In this document: positions 1 to 9,471 of the stretch, piece after piece
How positions within the stretch are numbered: position 1 is the stretch's first letter
Layout: each line of letters begins with the position of its first letter
Origin: Anaerocolumna sp.
Lineage (GTDB): Bacteria; Bacillota; Clostridia; Lachnospirales; Lachnospiraceae
Length of the DNA stretch: 40,050 bases
Reading direction: 5' to 3'
Assembly: GCA_029239975.1 (NCBI GenBank)
Contig: JARBTX010000033.1
Location: 1-40,050 of the forward strand
Notes under the pieces: model-generated
Told to the model about the DNA's origin: nothing
Database searches by the model: none
What the model saw: only the letters and a program-made list of their open reading frames with translations
Translations under genes and position numbers: made by a program

Positions 1-1255
1 GAAGTAGCGTATAATAGTCAGCTTTGTTAATCTCCACTGGGAATGTATCAAGATTACCTAAAGCCCAGTTACACTTTGGATCTAATAATATATTAAAATT
101 AGGTCTTTCTTCCGATAATAATTCTGCGGCATGAAAACCATAAAATCGTAATAACCAGTCTGCTTGATATAACCTATGTTCTCTAAGTAATGGTGGTCCA
201 CCAGGAATTTCAGGCAATGAACTATCTTCATTTACTTTAATAAAAGCGGAAAAAAATACTCTTTTTAAATCGAATTTTTGGTAGAGTGCTTCTGCTACTG
301 AGATAATTTGATAATCATTCTCTGGTGTAGCTCCGATTATCATTTGAGTACTTTGTCCAGCTGGTACAAAACCACGATTGATGCTTGGTGGTTTTACTAA
401 ACCAAAGGATGGACTAGATGGAACATATATGTTATTAGTTAATATAGAATTATTTTTACTATCAATTCCATTAGAGTTAATACTATTATTATTAATACTA
501 TAATTATTATTGAATGAATTACCTTCTGCTACTTGCAGAATTTGCTCAGATTCATTGAATCCTTCCTTTATATAATCGATCTTTTTCGTATCAAATCTAT
601 GTGATATTTGATAACTATTCATAGGAAGTCTATCATTGTATTCATTTCTACCTAATTGTATCTGCTTCATAGGTCTTAATATATTTTTACGGGTTTTATG
701 TGGAGCCAAGCTTTTTAAACCATCTGTTGTAGGTAATTCCAAATTTACACTCATTCTATCTGCATACCATCCAGTCATTTCAATAACAGATGAATCTGCT
801 CCTGGAACTGCTTTACAATGAATATAACCATTAAAATGATGTATTTCACGTAACATTCTTAATGTCTGGCACATTAACTCCATAGTGTAATTAGGAGTCT
901 TTATCACTCCAGAACTTAAAAATAAACCTTCTATATAATTTCTTCGATAAAACTCCATCGTAAGTGTACAAACTTCTTCTGGTGAAAAAGTTGCTCTCAC
1001 AATATCATTAGAAGATCGATTTACACAATATTTACAATCAAAAATACATTCATTCGTAAATAAAATTTTTAACAATGAGATGCATCTTCCATCTGCTGAA
1101 AAGCTGTGACATATTCCGCAAGCAACAGCATTACCAATTCCTCCAGCAGTACCGTTGCGATCAACTCCACTGGAAGTACAGGCGACATCATATTTTGCTG
1201 CATCAGAAAGAATCTCTAATTTTTTTTGTATGGACATGTTTTCTTGGATTATCAT
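1..1255 (-). CDS. Putative DNA modification/repair radical SAM protein (partial, C-terminus beyond window)
   Basis: Read by translating the minus strand from an ATG at 1255; the frame stays open for 418 codons to the window edge. Radical SAM enzymes bind a 4Fe-4S cluster through CxxxCxxC, seen here as CIFDCKYC (C70, C74, C77). A further Cys cluster just before it (GICHSF and GRC, C46/C49/C58) and the whole N-terminal layout match the family annotated as 'putative DNA modification/repair radical SAM protein', which usually sits beside a uracil-DNA-glycosylase-like partner; that partner would lie to the left of this window. An Asn/Ser-rich insertion of about 30 residues (roughly 245-275) looks like a disordered linker. 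Start chosen on an upstream AAAGG. The substrate is unknown; the repair role is family-level inference. Confidence 0.8.
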   Translation of the reverse strand, partial: MIIQENMSIQKKLEILSDAAKYDVACTSSGVDRNGTAGGIGNAVACGICHSFSADGRCISLLKILFTNECIFDCKYCVNRSSNDIVRATFSPEEVCTLTMEFYRRNYIEGLFLSSGVIKTPNYTMELMCQTLRMLREIHHFNGYIHCKAVPGADSSVIEMTGWYADRMSVNLELPTTDGLKSLAPHKTRKNILRPMKQIQLGRNEYNDRLPMNSYQISHRFDTKKIDYIKEGFNESEQILQVAEGNSFNNNYSINNNSINSNGIDSKNNSILTNNIYVPSSPSFGLVKPPSINRGFVPAGQSTQMIIGATPENDYQIISVAEALYQKFDLKRVFFSAFIKVNEDSSLPEIPGGPPLLREHRLYQADWLLRFYGFHAAELLSEERPNFNILLDPKCNWALGNLDTFPVEINKADYYTLL

Positions 1256-1366
1256 ACCTGCTATCCTTTACCGTTGATTGATTTATGCTTATATCATATT
1301 CTCATAATGAGATTGATTATATATGATTACTTGCATAATTTTATTATTATCATACTTAATTTCCTA

Positions 1367-1446
1367 TAGAATAATACAAACATTTGTTTGTATTATTCTA
1401 CCATACCAAAAGGAATAAATCAACAAGAAAAGAAACATTTGTTTGT
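1367..1446 (-). promoter_or_regulatory. Promoter with palindromic operator and second operator-like box, upstream of the radical SAM gene
   Basis: A leftward promoter TTGATT-N17-TAGAAT (-35 at 1418-1423, -10 at 1395-1400) overlaps a near-perfect inverted repeat at 1367-1400 with core CAAACATTTGTTTG and 15-bp arms. The 12-mer AAACATTTGTTT recurs at 1433-1444, centre to centre 55 bp away and upstream of the -35. Two identical boxes bracketing a promoter are what a repressor operator looks like. The core resembles the Gram-positive LexA/DinR box GAAC-N4-GTTC with A for G, which would suit a DNA-repair gene, but a TetR-type regulator is equally possible. Confidence 0.55.
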
Positions 1447-1519
1447 AAAAAGTTTATTTTTACATCATAGCCATTACTAAAACTATTATTTTAATTCTAG
1501 TATAATTTATGTTGTTATA

Positions 1520-2686
1520 TTAACTTTCACTTCTACTTTTATTCTTACTAACAACTAATGCTATGGAAAATAGCGTTGCAGCAAATCCAATCTGAATTAG
1601 CATATAGTATACAATTTCTTTCACATTAGACCAATTATAATTGGTTAACAAAGCAATTTTGTCATTACCTTTTACAAACCAATAAGTAGGTGTAAAACTT
1701 GCTAGTTTTAATACTGCATCTCCTAATAACACCTGCGGAATAAATGCTCCACTAATAAAACTTAGTCCAAGAGGTATAACATAAGTCAATGCTTCATTTA
1801 CTTCTTTTTTACTCACGAGAATAGCAACTAAGTAACTAATACCTAAAGCACTAATAGAAAATATAATCATGTTAGCCCAAAATAATAATACATTTCCATT
1901 TATACTTCTATCTTGATTGAAAAAAGTACCTAAGATAATAAAAAATATATCAAAAGCTAATACAAAAATCAAATTACCAGCTATTAGTTGTAGATTCATG
2001 TCCTTATGTGTCATTGGTGTAACCATATTTCTACGTCTAATATGAATATTATGAAAAGTTAACATAATCATCCCTACACCTAATAAACAACAGGATAACA
2101 TTATATAGGAAGCAGTATTATAATAATTGTTATAAAATGTAAAATCCTTTTCTTGGTTTTTTGAATTTTCTATATAAACAATTGCTTCATTACTTAAGTC
2201 TTTCCTAATATTATCAACCAATTTCTCTTCGGTGATATCTGGTATAGTTTTAAGATACATCCTTGCAGTATTCATATAATTATTTATGGCATTGTCTACA
2301 GAAGCTGCATAAGCTGCATCTGGGACTGTCTTTTTTTCTACAGAAACATCTTTGCCTTGCAAAAAGTCTTCACCAAATTGATATGGAATGGTTATTACAT
2401 ATTCCACTTGCCTAAAAAATAGAGCATCAGCCAAATCAGTTTCATCATCACCAAGATATTTAAATTCACAAAATCTACTCATATAGTCAATAAAATCTTT
2501 CACTAACTCATTGTCTTCATTATAATTCACTAATGCTGTCTTTATTTTCGTTTCTTCATACTTTGGTATTTGATTACTATTGTTTGAAGAGATTATAATA
2601 ATTAGTACTGCAAATACTGCTGCATATAAGATAATCGCAGTAGAAACACTTTTTAACAACTTAAAATATAATTTAAATACTTGCAT
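1520..2686 (-). CDS. ABC-2 type exporter permease (second permease of pair)
   Basis: A 388-aa membrane protein with one N-terminal transmembrane segment, a long extracytoplasmic region (about 50-210) and a C-terminal block of about five hydrophobic helices, the usual plan of ABC2_membrane_3 (YhgE/NatB-like) export permeases. A longer reading starts at 2731, but the ATG at 2686 (MQVFKLYFKLL) follows TTAGGAGGAGAG, so I take that start. It overlaps the preceding permease gene by 14 nt, implying translational coupling. With the genes to its right it forms a two-permease/one-ATPase exporter; substrate not predictable, peptide or drug efflux is common for this arrangement. Confidence 0.8.
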   Translation of the reverse strand: MQVFKLYFKLLKSVSTAIILYAAVFAVLIIIISSNNSNQIPKYEETKIKTALVNYNEDNELVKDFIDYMSRFCEFKYLGDDETDLADALFFRQVEYVITIPYQFGEDFLQGKDVSVEKKTVPDAAYAASVDNAINNYMNTARMYLKTIPDITEEKLVDNIRKDLSNEAIVYIENSKNQEKDFTFYNNYYNTASYIMLSCCLLGVGMIMLTFHNIHIRRRNMVTPMTHKDMNLQLIAGNLIFVLAFDIFFIILGTFFNQDRSINGNVLLFWANMIIFSISALGISYLVAILVSKKEVNEALTYVIPLGLSFISGAFIPQVLLGDAVLKLASFTPTYWFVKGNDKIALLTNYNWSNVKEIVYYMLIQIGFAATLFSIALVVSKNKSRSES

Positions 2687-3806
2687 AATCTCTCCTCCTA
2701 ATTGAATAGTAAGTAATAACACTGAACACAAGGGATAAAATACCTAACAAAGCTGCATTTAAATAAAATTTTTCATATCCATCATAGTAATATAAACAAT
2801 AGAATGCATCTGTAATTAAACTAGCTGGGTTTATATAAGCAATAATCGGTGCCTTTGTTGCAATAAGATATTTCATTTGGAAAATCATCATTCCAGCTAA
2901 GAAACCCCCGCCTAATCCAACTACTGTTAGGATCGCACTTTTTACCTTTTCGTTTGCTTTCACTGTTACGCATACCATTGCTCCCAAAGAAATTCCACAT
3001 ATGGACCCTAAAAAACTAATTAAAACTATATATCCCATTTTATTTCCAAATTGTACATTTAAAATATTATTTAAAAATGCTAATAAAAACAATACACTTA
3101 TAAAATGTAACGTAAATGCAGCAATTAAGTTACAAAAGAGCAATTTTAATTTATGAGTTGGTGCAACATTAATTCTAGCCCCTATTGCTGATTGATCTGC
3201 TTGAATATCAGTCATTTCACGAAATCCCCAATTAGATCCAAAAAGACAGGTTAAAGCAATCAAAGAATAAAAATAAATTACTGTATAATCTGGATTTTTA
3301 TCTTTTTCTCCACCATTCACAACATAATTTTTATAATTCATTAAATCTATCATGACAGTGTTTATATTTTCTGGATTCATAGTGATAAGATTTTTAGCAG
3401 TACTGCTTAAAAGCTGGTAATTATCCAGAAAGGATTTTATGATTGTTTGCTCAATACCATTTTTTTTGATATAGAGATTTGGTGTTTCATCATAAATAAT
3501 ATATCCTTTAACTTTATTATCGTCTAGCAATGCCTGGGCCTCTACTTCATTTCCAGTTTTGACATCGAACATCTTTTTTCCATCTGATATTTCTACACTT
3601 GTTAATCTATCTATGAATTCATCATTACTATTACCATTCATTACTACTGCTATTGGAATAGTATCTAAATTCTCCCCGCTCATCAAATTGTTAAATCCCA
3701 TATAGAAAAATAATGATAACAAAATAGGAAAACCAAATGACCAAAATAATGTTTCATAATTTCTACACAAGCATTTTATTCTTGTTTTATATAAACGAAA
3801 AAACAT
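2673..3806 (-). CDS. ABC-2 type exporter permease (first permease of pair)
   Basis: A 377-aa membrane protein: hydrophobic helix at about 20-40, a large extracytoplasmic region to about 175, then five or six helices, as in ABC2_membrane_3 exporters. It is a paralogue-like partner of the permease downstream; the two probably form a heterodimeric channel powered by the ATPase encoded upstream. ATG at 3806 follows AAAAGGAGGAAG. The 84-bp gap to the ATPase gene holds no convincing terminator, so ATPase-permease-permease is probably one leftward operon. Confidence 0.8.
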   Translation of the reverse strand: MFFRLYKTRIKCLCRNYETLFWSFGFPILLSLFFYMGFNNLMSGENLDTIPIAVVMNGNSNDEFIDRLTSVEISDGKKMFDVKTGNEVEAQALLDDNKVKGYIIYDETPNLYIKKNGIEQTIIKSFLDNYQLLSSTAKNLITMNPENINTVMIDLMNYKNYVVNGGEKDKNPDYTVIYFYSLIALTCLFGSNWGFREMTDIQADQSAIGARINVAPTHKLKLLFCNLIAAFTLHFISVLFLLAFLNNILNVQFGNKMGYIVLISFLGSICGISLGAMVCVTVKANEKVKSAILTVVGLGGGFLAGMMIFQMKYLIATKAPIIAYINPASLITDAFYCLYYYDGYEKFYLNAALLGILSLVFSVITYYSIRRRDYASI

Positions 3807-3890
3807 AGAAAAACTTCCTCCTTTTATGATTCTCTTTTTGCATATTTCGTAATTCGCAAATTAAATTTTGACTTTGACTCTTCAATCCTA

Positions 3891-4823
3891 TTAATCTCGT
3901 AATTCTTTACCAGTTATTTCAAGGAACACATCATTTAATGTCGGCATTTCAGTAAATATTTTACCGAAATTAATATCATGATTTTGAAGATAATCTAATA
4001 CATGAAGTAAGTTGTTTTTACCTTTTTTCGATTTTATTTCTAACTGATTTTCTTTATAATCAACATAAACGATATTCGGTATATGTCTTATTTCCTCAAT
4101 CTCCTCTTCATTTAAATTATAAGCCTCAACCGTTATCTTTTCACCCAATGATATCATAGCTTTTAATTCATCTTTCGTACCTGTTGCAATCACCTTTCCT
4201 TTATCAATAATGGAAATCCTACTGCAAAGTTGCTCTACTTCTTCCATATAATGTGAGGTATAGATAATTGTAGCACCATTTTCATTCAGCTTCTTTATTC
4301 CTTCTAAAATTTTATTTCTACTTTGTGGATCTACTGCTACAGTAGGCTCATCTAAAATAATTAATTTTGGCTTATGAGCAATACCACATGCTATATTTAA
4401 TCTACGCAAAAGTCCGCCACTAAGTTTTTTAGGTCTGAACTTAACATAATCTTCTAAAGAAACAAATTCAATTGCTTCATCCGTAAGTCTTTTTACTTCA
4501 TTTTTATCTTTTACATATAAACTACAAAAGTAGGAAATGTTTTCATAAACAGTCAACTCATCAAATACAGCAACATTTTGCATAATGATTCCTATGTTTC
4601 TCTTAATATCATAAGCATCTGGTTTCATACCTTTCCCAAATATCTCAATAGTACCTTTATCATATTTTAACAATGATAAAATACAATTGATTGCTGTTGT
4701 TTTACCAGATCCATTAGGGCCTAATAAGCCAAATATTTCTCCTTCTTCTACCGCTAGATTTAGGTGATCCAATGCTACTAATTTGTCATATCTTTTTACA
4801 AGATTTTTAACTTCAACTATCAT
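3891..4823 (-). CDS. ABC exporter ATP-binding protein
   Basis: A 310-aa ATPase with Walker A GPNGSGKTT, signature LSGGLLRRL (Met/Gln usual, Leu here), Walker B LIILDEPTVAVDP and switch His in YTSHYMEEVEQL; the last ~90 residues form the C-terminal extension usual in drug/antibiotic exporter ATPases. The reading frame extends 34 codons further upstream, but ATG 4823 lies behind AGAATGGAGG and gives the normal family N-terminus MIVEVKNLVKRYDK. It energises the two downstream permeases. The divergent kinase/regulator pair on its right probably controls the operon, as often seen for Firmicute ABC-2 detoxification systems (inference from position). Confidence 0.85.
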   Translation of the reverse strand: MIVEVKNLVKRYDKLVALDHLNLAVEEGEIFGLLGPNGSGKTTAINCILSLLKYDKGTIEIFGKGMKPDAYDIKRNIGIIMQNVAVFDELTVYENISYFCSLYVKDKNEVKRLTDEAIEFVSLEDYVKFRPKKLSGGLLRRLNIACGIAHKPKLIILDEPTVAVDPQSRNKILEGIKKLNENGATIIYTSHYMEEVEQLCSRISIIDKGKVIATGTKDELKAMISLGEKITVEAYNLNEEEIEEIRHIPNIVYVDYKENQLEIKSKKGKNNLLHVLDYLQNHDINFGKIFTEMPTLNDVFLEITGKELRD

Positions 4824-5182
4824 ATTAATCCTCCATTCTATTCTATACCTGCATTGATACGTTGGCCTAATATATGTAAAGTGAATGTTAAGACAATCCA
4901 CTTTCTGAAATATATGATTTTTCACATATTCTGCTTAATTTTAACTACACACATTATTAGCTCAAGTTCTAACTTATGTTATATACTATAACTGATTTAT
5001 CCATAACTTTACAGTGTTCATCGTCATTTAATTTTATGACAAATGTAATTTAACTGGATGATTAGTTTCGTAAACAAATTCTAAAATATAGAAACCAACT
5101 CATTGATTATTACATATATTTTTGTTATGATAAATTGAAAGATTTGGTATAACCTTAATAATAAAGAGTGTGGGAGGTTAAA
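4824..5182. other. Divergent intergenic region between ABC exporter and two-component system
   Basis: AT-rich 359-bp gap holding the promoters of both divergent units. A short dyad GTTATA-TAC-TATAAC lies at 4978-4992. A weak rightward candidate promoter is TTGAAA-N17-ATAATA ending near 5161. No RNA gene or clear operator recognised. Confidence 0.4.
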
Positions 5183-6292
5183 ATGTACGAGATTTATGAT
5201 AAAGTGCTTCTGTTTCTATGCTGTTTTGCATTGTATATTCTGGAAGTACAATCCGATTATGCTATAGTTCCAATTATCATAGCCATTTTATTTACCTGCC
5301 TAAGCACTTATTTAGATGATAGAAGACTGAAGTTGGCTTTTTATTTAATCTACATTGCTTGCTGCCAACTGATCCCAACTTGTTTTATTTTCTTACCTTT
5401 AATTATATATGATATTGCTTTATATGATTATCAAATCTTATCCATATTAAGTTTGATACCTTTATTTCTAAATTTTCATATTTATAATGCTAATATTCTC
5501 TTGTTTAGTTTTGTATTTTTTATTTTGGCTTGGGTAATTAAATACAAAGCAATATCATCAAACCGATTACAATTGGAATATAACGAACTTCGAGATACTT
5601 CAAAAGAATTGGCTTTATTACAGGAGCAAAAGAATCAGAGTATCTTAGAGAATCAAGATTACGAAATAAATGTTGCTACTCTGAATGAAAGAAATCGTAT
5701 TTCCAAAGAAATTCATGATAATATAGGACATCTTTTAAGCAGATCTTTATTACAGATAGGCGCACTTTTAACCATCTCAAAAGACGATACAACTCGTGAA
5801 GGGCTAACTTCTTTAAAGGAATCTATATCCAATGGCATGGACAGTATAAGGCAAAGTATACACAATTTACATGATGAATCTATTGATTTATATACGAATA
5901 TTGATTCGTTAGTAAAAGATTTTACATTTTGTAATATTAGTTTTGAATATGACATGAAATCCAATCCAGATGTAAAACTGAAATACTCTATTATTGCAAT
6001 AATTAAGGAAGCAATAGCAAATATCATAAAACATTCAAATGCTACAAAAGTATCGATTTGTCTAAGAGAACATCCTGCCATGTATCAATTAATCATTCTA
6101 GATAATGGTACAATGGACGAACAGTTAAGGATAAAGTTAACAAAACTAATCGAAAACCAAGTTTATTATGAAGGTATAGGCATACAAAATATTTCCGACC
6201 GAGTAAAGAGTTTTAATGGTAATATCAATATATCACTGGAAAATGGTTTCAAGATTTTCATCACGATACCAAAAGAGAAAATCGACTTATAA
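5183..6292 (+). CDS. Sensor histidine kinase (HisKA_3/NarL-partner type)
   Basis: A 369-aa kinase: about five to six hydrophobic segments over residues 1-130, a coiled-coil linker (about 130-165), a HisKA_3 dimerisation box with phospho-acceptor His178 in EIHDNIGH, and a HATPase_c domain with N-box KEAIANIIKHS, G1 LDNGT and G2 GIGIQNISDR. There is no obvious extracellular sensor domain, so the membrane part itself probably senses, as in cell-envelope or antibiotic-sensing kinases. A GTG at 5168 is in frame, but ATG 5183 follows TGGGAGG and is preferred. Forms a pair with the response regulator 46 bp downstream. Confidence 0.85.
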   Translation: MYEIYDKVLLFLCCFALYILEVQSDYAIVPIIIAILFTCLSTYLDDRRLKLAFYLIYIACCQLIPTCFIFLPLIIYDIALYDYQILSILSLIPLFLNFHIYNANILLFSFVFFILAWVIKYKAISSNRLQLEYNELRDTSKELALLQEQKNQSILENQDYEINVATLNERNRISKEIHDNIGHLLSRSLLQIGALLTISKDDTTREGLTSLKESISNGMDSIRQSIHNLHDESIDLYTNIDSLVKDFTFCNISFEYDMKSNPDVKLKYSIIAIIKEAIANIIKHSNATKVSICLREHPAMYQLIILDNGTMDEQLRIKLTKLIENQVYYEGIGIQNISDRVKSFNGNINISLENGFKIFITIPKEKIDL

Positions 6293-6338
6293 CACAAAAT
6301 ATTGTATTAATAGATATGTTTAATTTATGGGAGGACAC

Positions 6339-6962
6339 ATGAATATTCTAATCGTAGATGATGATAAATTGGTTTGCTCTTCTTTAAAAATAATATTGAA
6401 TTCTGACCCAGAGATTACAGTAATCGGTATTGGAAATAATGGTTTAGAAGCGATCAAATTATATGAAGAATTGAAACCAGATGTTTTACTAATGGACATC
6501 CGAATGGATGGTATGACTGGCTTAGAGGCTGGTGAGGAGATTTTAAAAAACTATAATGATGCCAAAGTACTTTATTTAACAACCTTTTTAGATGATGATT
6601 ATATTATAAAAGCATTAAATATAGGTGCAAAGGGTTATATGCTAAAGCAAGATTTTGATAGCATTGTTCCTGCACTACATGCTGTATATAAAGGTCAAAA
6701 TGTTTACGGTAATGAGATTATTACAAAACTACCAAATTTATTACATCAATCAAACCCTATTGCTAATTATTCAAGCTTTGGTATTACGGATAAAGAATAT
6801 GAAATTATCTGTAAAATAGCGGATGGATTATCTAATAAAGAAATATCTGAATTACTTTATTTAAGTGAAGGCACTGTACGTAATTATATTAGTCTCATAT
6901 TAGAAAAGTTATCTCTTCGTGACCGAACGCAAATTGCCATCTTCTATTATAAAAATAAATAA
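6339..6962 (+). CDS. NarL/LuxR-family response regulator
   Basis: A 207-aa regulator with an N-terminal receiver domain (acidic pocket DDD at 7-9, phospho-acceptor Asp53 in LLMDIRM, Thr and Lys of the switch region in YLTTFL and KGYMLKQ) and a C-terminal LuxR-type helix-turn-helix (ITDKEYEIICKIADGLSNK, then LYLSEGTVRNYISLI). An ATG at 6327 is in frame, but ATG 6339 sits behind GGGAGGAC. Partner of the kinase upstream; the divergent ABC exporter is the most likely target. Confidence 0.88.
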   Translation: MNILIVDDDKLVCSSLKIILNSDPEITVIGIGNNGLEAIKLYEELKPDVLLMDIRMDGMTGLEAGEEILKNYNDAKVLYLTTFLDDDYIIKALNIGAKGYMLKQDFDSIVPALHAVYKGQNVYGNEIITKLPNLLHQSNPIANYSSFGITDKEYEIICKIADGLSNKEISELLYLSEGTVRNYISLILEKLSLRDRTQIAIFYYKNK

Positions 6963-6969
6963 AAAATAA

Positions 6970-7109
6970 TTCTTTTGATATGTAGAAACAAATTAAACAA
7001 TTAATTCTTTTGATATTTAAAAACAAATAAAATAATTAGTTCTTTTGATATTTAGAAACAAATAAAATAATTATTTCTTTTGATATGTAATCAAATAATA
7101 AAATAATTA
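6970..7109. repeat. 35-bp AT-rich tandem repeat, four copies
   Basis: The 12-mer TTCTTTTGATAT recurs at 6970, 7005, 7040 and 7075, an exact 35-bp period; each unit continues with a variant of AGAAACAAATAAAATAATTA. A degraded continuation (CTTTTGATATATAAAATGA) follows near 7144. The array fills the gap between the response-regulator stop and a terminator and encodes nothing. Confidence 0.85.
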
Positions 7110-7182
7110 GTCAAATTAATTAATATATAAAATGAAGATTAAACTTTTGATATATAAAATGATAATTAATTTTTAATATATA

Positions 7183-7232
7183 AAAAGAGAAATGCTCACA
7201 TATTACTGTTTTAATCGTGAGCATTTCTTTTT
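7183..7232. terminator. Bidirectional terminator between two-component system and opp operon
   Basis: Stem GAAATGCTCAC / GTGAGCATTTC with an A-rich left flank and T-rich right flank, so it can act for the rightward regulator gene and the leftward opp operon. Confidence 0.85.
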
Positions 7233-7320
7233 TATTGTAGGAATTTATTATTGTAGGAAATAATTCATTATATGAATAGCATTAACTTATTCGAGATACG
7301 TTACTAATCTCTACAAATAT

Positions 7321-8301
7321 TTATTTTTGGTCATACAAGTGACAAGCCACTTGATGATTATTACCATAATCTTTAAAAATAGGAGCTTGTGCCTTACAGA
7401 TTTCCATTGCATGAGGACAACGAGTATGGAACTTGCATCCGGATGGTGGGTTTGCAGGAGATGGTATATCACCTTGAAGGATTGTTCTATTCATCTTCAT
7501 ATCTGGATTAGGAATCGGAACTGCACTAAGCAATGCTTTTGTATATGGATGCATTGGTGTTCTAAAGATTTCCTTCTTTGGTGCCATTTCTACCAGATTT
7601 CCTAAATACATAACACCAACTGTATCAGAGATATGTTCTACAACGGATAAATCATGTGAAATGAAAAGGTATGTAAGACCTCTATCTCTTTGTAAATCCT
7701 TCATTAGATTGATAACTTGTGCTTGGATGGATACATCAAGTGCTGATACTGGTTCATCTGCTACAATTAAGTCTGGATTTAATGCCAATGCACGTGCAAT
7801 ACAAATACGTTGACGTTGTCCACCGGAAAATTCATGTGGATATCGATCTATATAGTATGGTCTTAGACCACAATCTTTCATTATCTTTAATATGTAATCA
7901 CGGTATTGATCTTTTGGTACTATATTATGCTCACGAACTGCTTCACCAATAATTTCACCAACCGGCATACGTGGGTCAAGTGAAGAATATGGGTCCTGGA
8001 AAATCATTTGTATCTTAGGTCGTAGTGGTCTTAAAGCTGATTTTTTCATCTGAAAGATATCTACACCATTGACGATTGCTTCTCCTTTGGTTGGTTCGGT
8101 TAATCTTAATATTGTTCTACCAATTGTGGTTTTACCACATCCAGATTCACCAACTAAACCTAATGTTTCACCTTTTTTTATACTAAAACTAACTCCATCT
8201 ACTGCTTTTACATGTCCAACTGTACGTTGTAATACACCAGATTTGATAGGGAAGTGTTTGACTAAATTTTTAACTTCAAGAATATTCTCGTCTTTCATCA
8301 T
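7321..8301 (-). CDS. oppF: Oligopeptide ABC transporter ATP-binding protein OppF-type
   Basis: A 326-aa ATPase with Walker [10 protein letters not shown], signature FSGGQRQRI, Walker [13 protein letters not shown], the [10 protein letters not shown] switch motif and the C-terminal oligopeptide/dipeptide domain with the Cys motif [14 protein letters not shown] that marks OppD/OppF/DppD/DppF proteins. Its ATG overlaps the stop of the upstream ATPase gene (ATGA), so the two are translationally coupled. Last gene of the five-gene operon. Peptide uptake is the default family role; nickel or other ligands cannot be excluded from sequence. Confidence 0.88.
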   Translation of the reverse strand: MMKDENILEVKNLVKHFPIKSGVLQRTVGHVKAVDGVSFSIKKGETLGLVGESGCGKTTIGRTILRLTEPTKGEAIVNGVDIFQMKKSALRPLRPKIQMIFQDPYSSLDPRMPVGEIIGEAVREHNIVPKDQYRDYILKIMKDCGLRPYYIDRYPHEFSGGQRQRICIARALALNPDLIVADEPVSALDVSIQAQVINLMKDLQRDRGLTYLFISHDLSVVEHISDTVGVMYLGNLVEMAPKKEIFRTPMHPYTKALLSAVPIPNPDMKMNRTILQGDIPSPANPPSGCKFHTRCPHAMEICKAQAPIFKDYGNNHQVACHLYDQK

Positions 8302-9461
8302 TTATTACCTCCTATCTTACTCTCTTTTGTATGTATTGATTTATCTACATAAAGATAACAACTAACTTTATGTGTTGGTGTTATGTTAATCAATTCCGGA
8401 TATGCTCCATTACATTTTTCCATACAACGTTCACAACGATTCTTAAAATAGCAATGTCCAGGAAGATTAATTGGATTTGGTACATTACCTGGAATGGAAT
8501 AAAGCCTTTCGACTTCTTCATTTAAAATTGGTCTTGATTTCATTAAGCCAATCGTATAAGGATGCATTGGTTGATGGAATATTTCTTGTGCTGTACCTTG
8601 TTCTACGACACGACCAGCATACATAACAACAACATAATCAGCCATTTCAGCTACAACACCTAGATCGTGTGTAATAAGCATAATGGATGCATTGATCTTA
8701 TCTTTTAAGTCACGTAATAAATCAAGGATTTGTGCCTGAATTGTAACATCCAGTGCTGTTGTTGGTTCATCGGCAATGATTAAACCTGGATCACAGGATA
8801 ATGCCATAGCAATTACAACTCTTTGTCTCATACCACCAGATAATTCGTGTGGATAAGAATCATAGATACCATCTGCTCTTGCAATACCAACTAATTTTAA
8901 CATATCAATGGAACGTTTTTTTATCTCTTTTTTATTCAGACCTGGATTATGTAATGCGATACATTCATCTATCTGTGAACCAATTGTAAATACTGGATTA
9001 AGAGTAGTCATAGGTTCTTGGAAAATCATCGCAATTTCATTACCACGAATTTTTTGCATTTCTTTAATTGATATCTTAGCAATATCTACTGCACGGTTTT
9101 TATTTTTTTGATTATAACGAATGGAACCTCCAGCAATCTGTCCCTGTGGTCCTTGTAATAATCTCATTAAAGATAAGCTGGTAACTGATTTACCACAACC
9201 AGATTCACCTACTACACCTATTGTTTTACCCATAGGAATATCAAAAGATACACCATCTACTGCTTTAACAGTACCAGCATCAGTATAAAAGTATGTTCTT
9301 AAATTATCAAATTCAAGAATGTTATCTTTATTTTTCATAGTTGTAACAAAATCTGATTCAACAACTTTTTTTCTTTTATCCTTTTCATACTGCTTATACA
9401 TTTTACTATTGAATTTCTTAATCTCTTTTAATCTTTTACTTCTTTCTTTATTATCTGCCAC
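8298..9461 (-). CDS. oppD: Oligopeptide ABC transporter ATP-binding protein OppD-type with basic N-terminal extension
   Basis: A 387-aa ATPase: Walker [10 protein letters not shown], signature LSGGMRQRV, Walker [13 protein letters not shown], and the C-terminal Cys motif [14 protein letters not shown]. The first ~45 residues form a Lys/Arg/Glu-rich extension ahead of the usual start ([11 protein letters not shown]). I accept the GTG start at 9461 because a GGTGAG lies 5 nt upstream and it is only 10 bp from the preceding stop; the internal ATG at 9338 has no ribosome site. The extension may be a low-complexity helix and has no role I can name. Confidence 0.85.
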   Translation of the reverse strand: MADNKERSKRLKEIKKFNSKMYKQYEKDKRKKVVESDFVTTMKNKDNILEFDNLRTYFYTDAGTVKAVDGVSFDIPMGKTIGVVGESGCGKSVTSLSLMRLLQGPQGQIAGGSIRYNQKNKNRAVDIAKISIKEMQKIRGNEIAMIFQEPMTTLNPVFTIGSQIDECIALHNPGLNKKEIKKRSIDMLKLVGIARADGIYDSYPHELSGGMRQRVVIAMALSCDPGLIIADEPTTALDVTIQAQILDLLRDLKDKINASIMLITHDLGVVAEMADYVVVMYAGRVVEQGTAQEIFHQPMHPYTIGLMKSRPILNEEVERLYSIPGNVPNPINLPGHCYFKNRCERCMEKCNGAYPELINITPTHKVSCYLYVDKSIHTKESKIGGNK

Positions 9462-9471
9462 TGATGCTCAC

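Noticed and set aside
6970..7109. Possible CRISPR array
   Set aside because: Units are contiguous 35-bp repeats without unique spacers, and no cas gene is in the window. The same holds for the arrays at 33996 and 23657.
8069..8365. Rightward frames inside the opp ATPase genes (also 7327, 7719, 8908, 9319)
   Set aside because: Antisense shadows of strongly conserved ATPase genes, with no ribosome sites.
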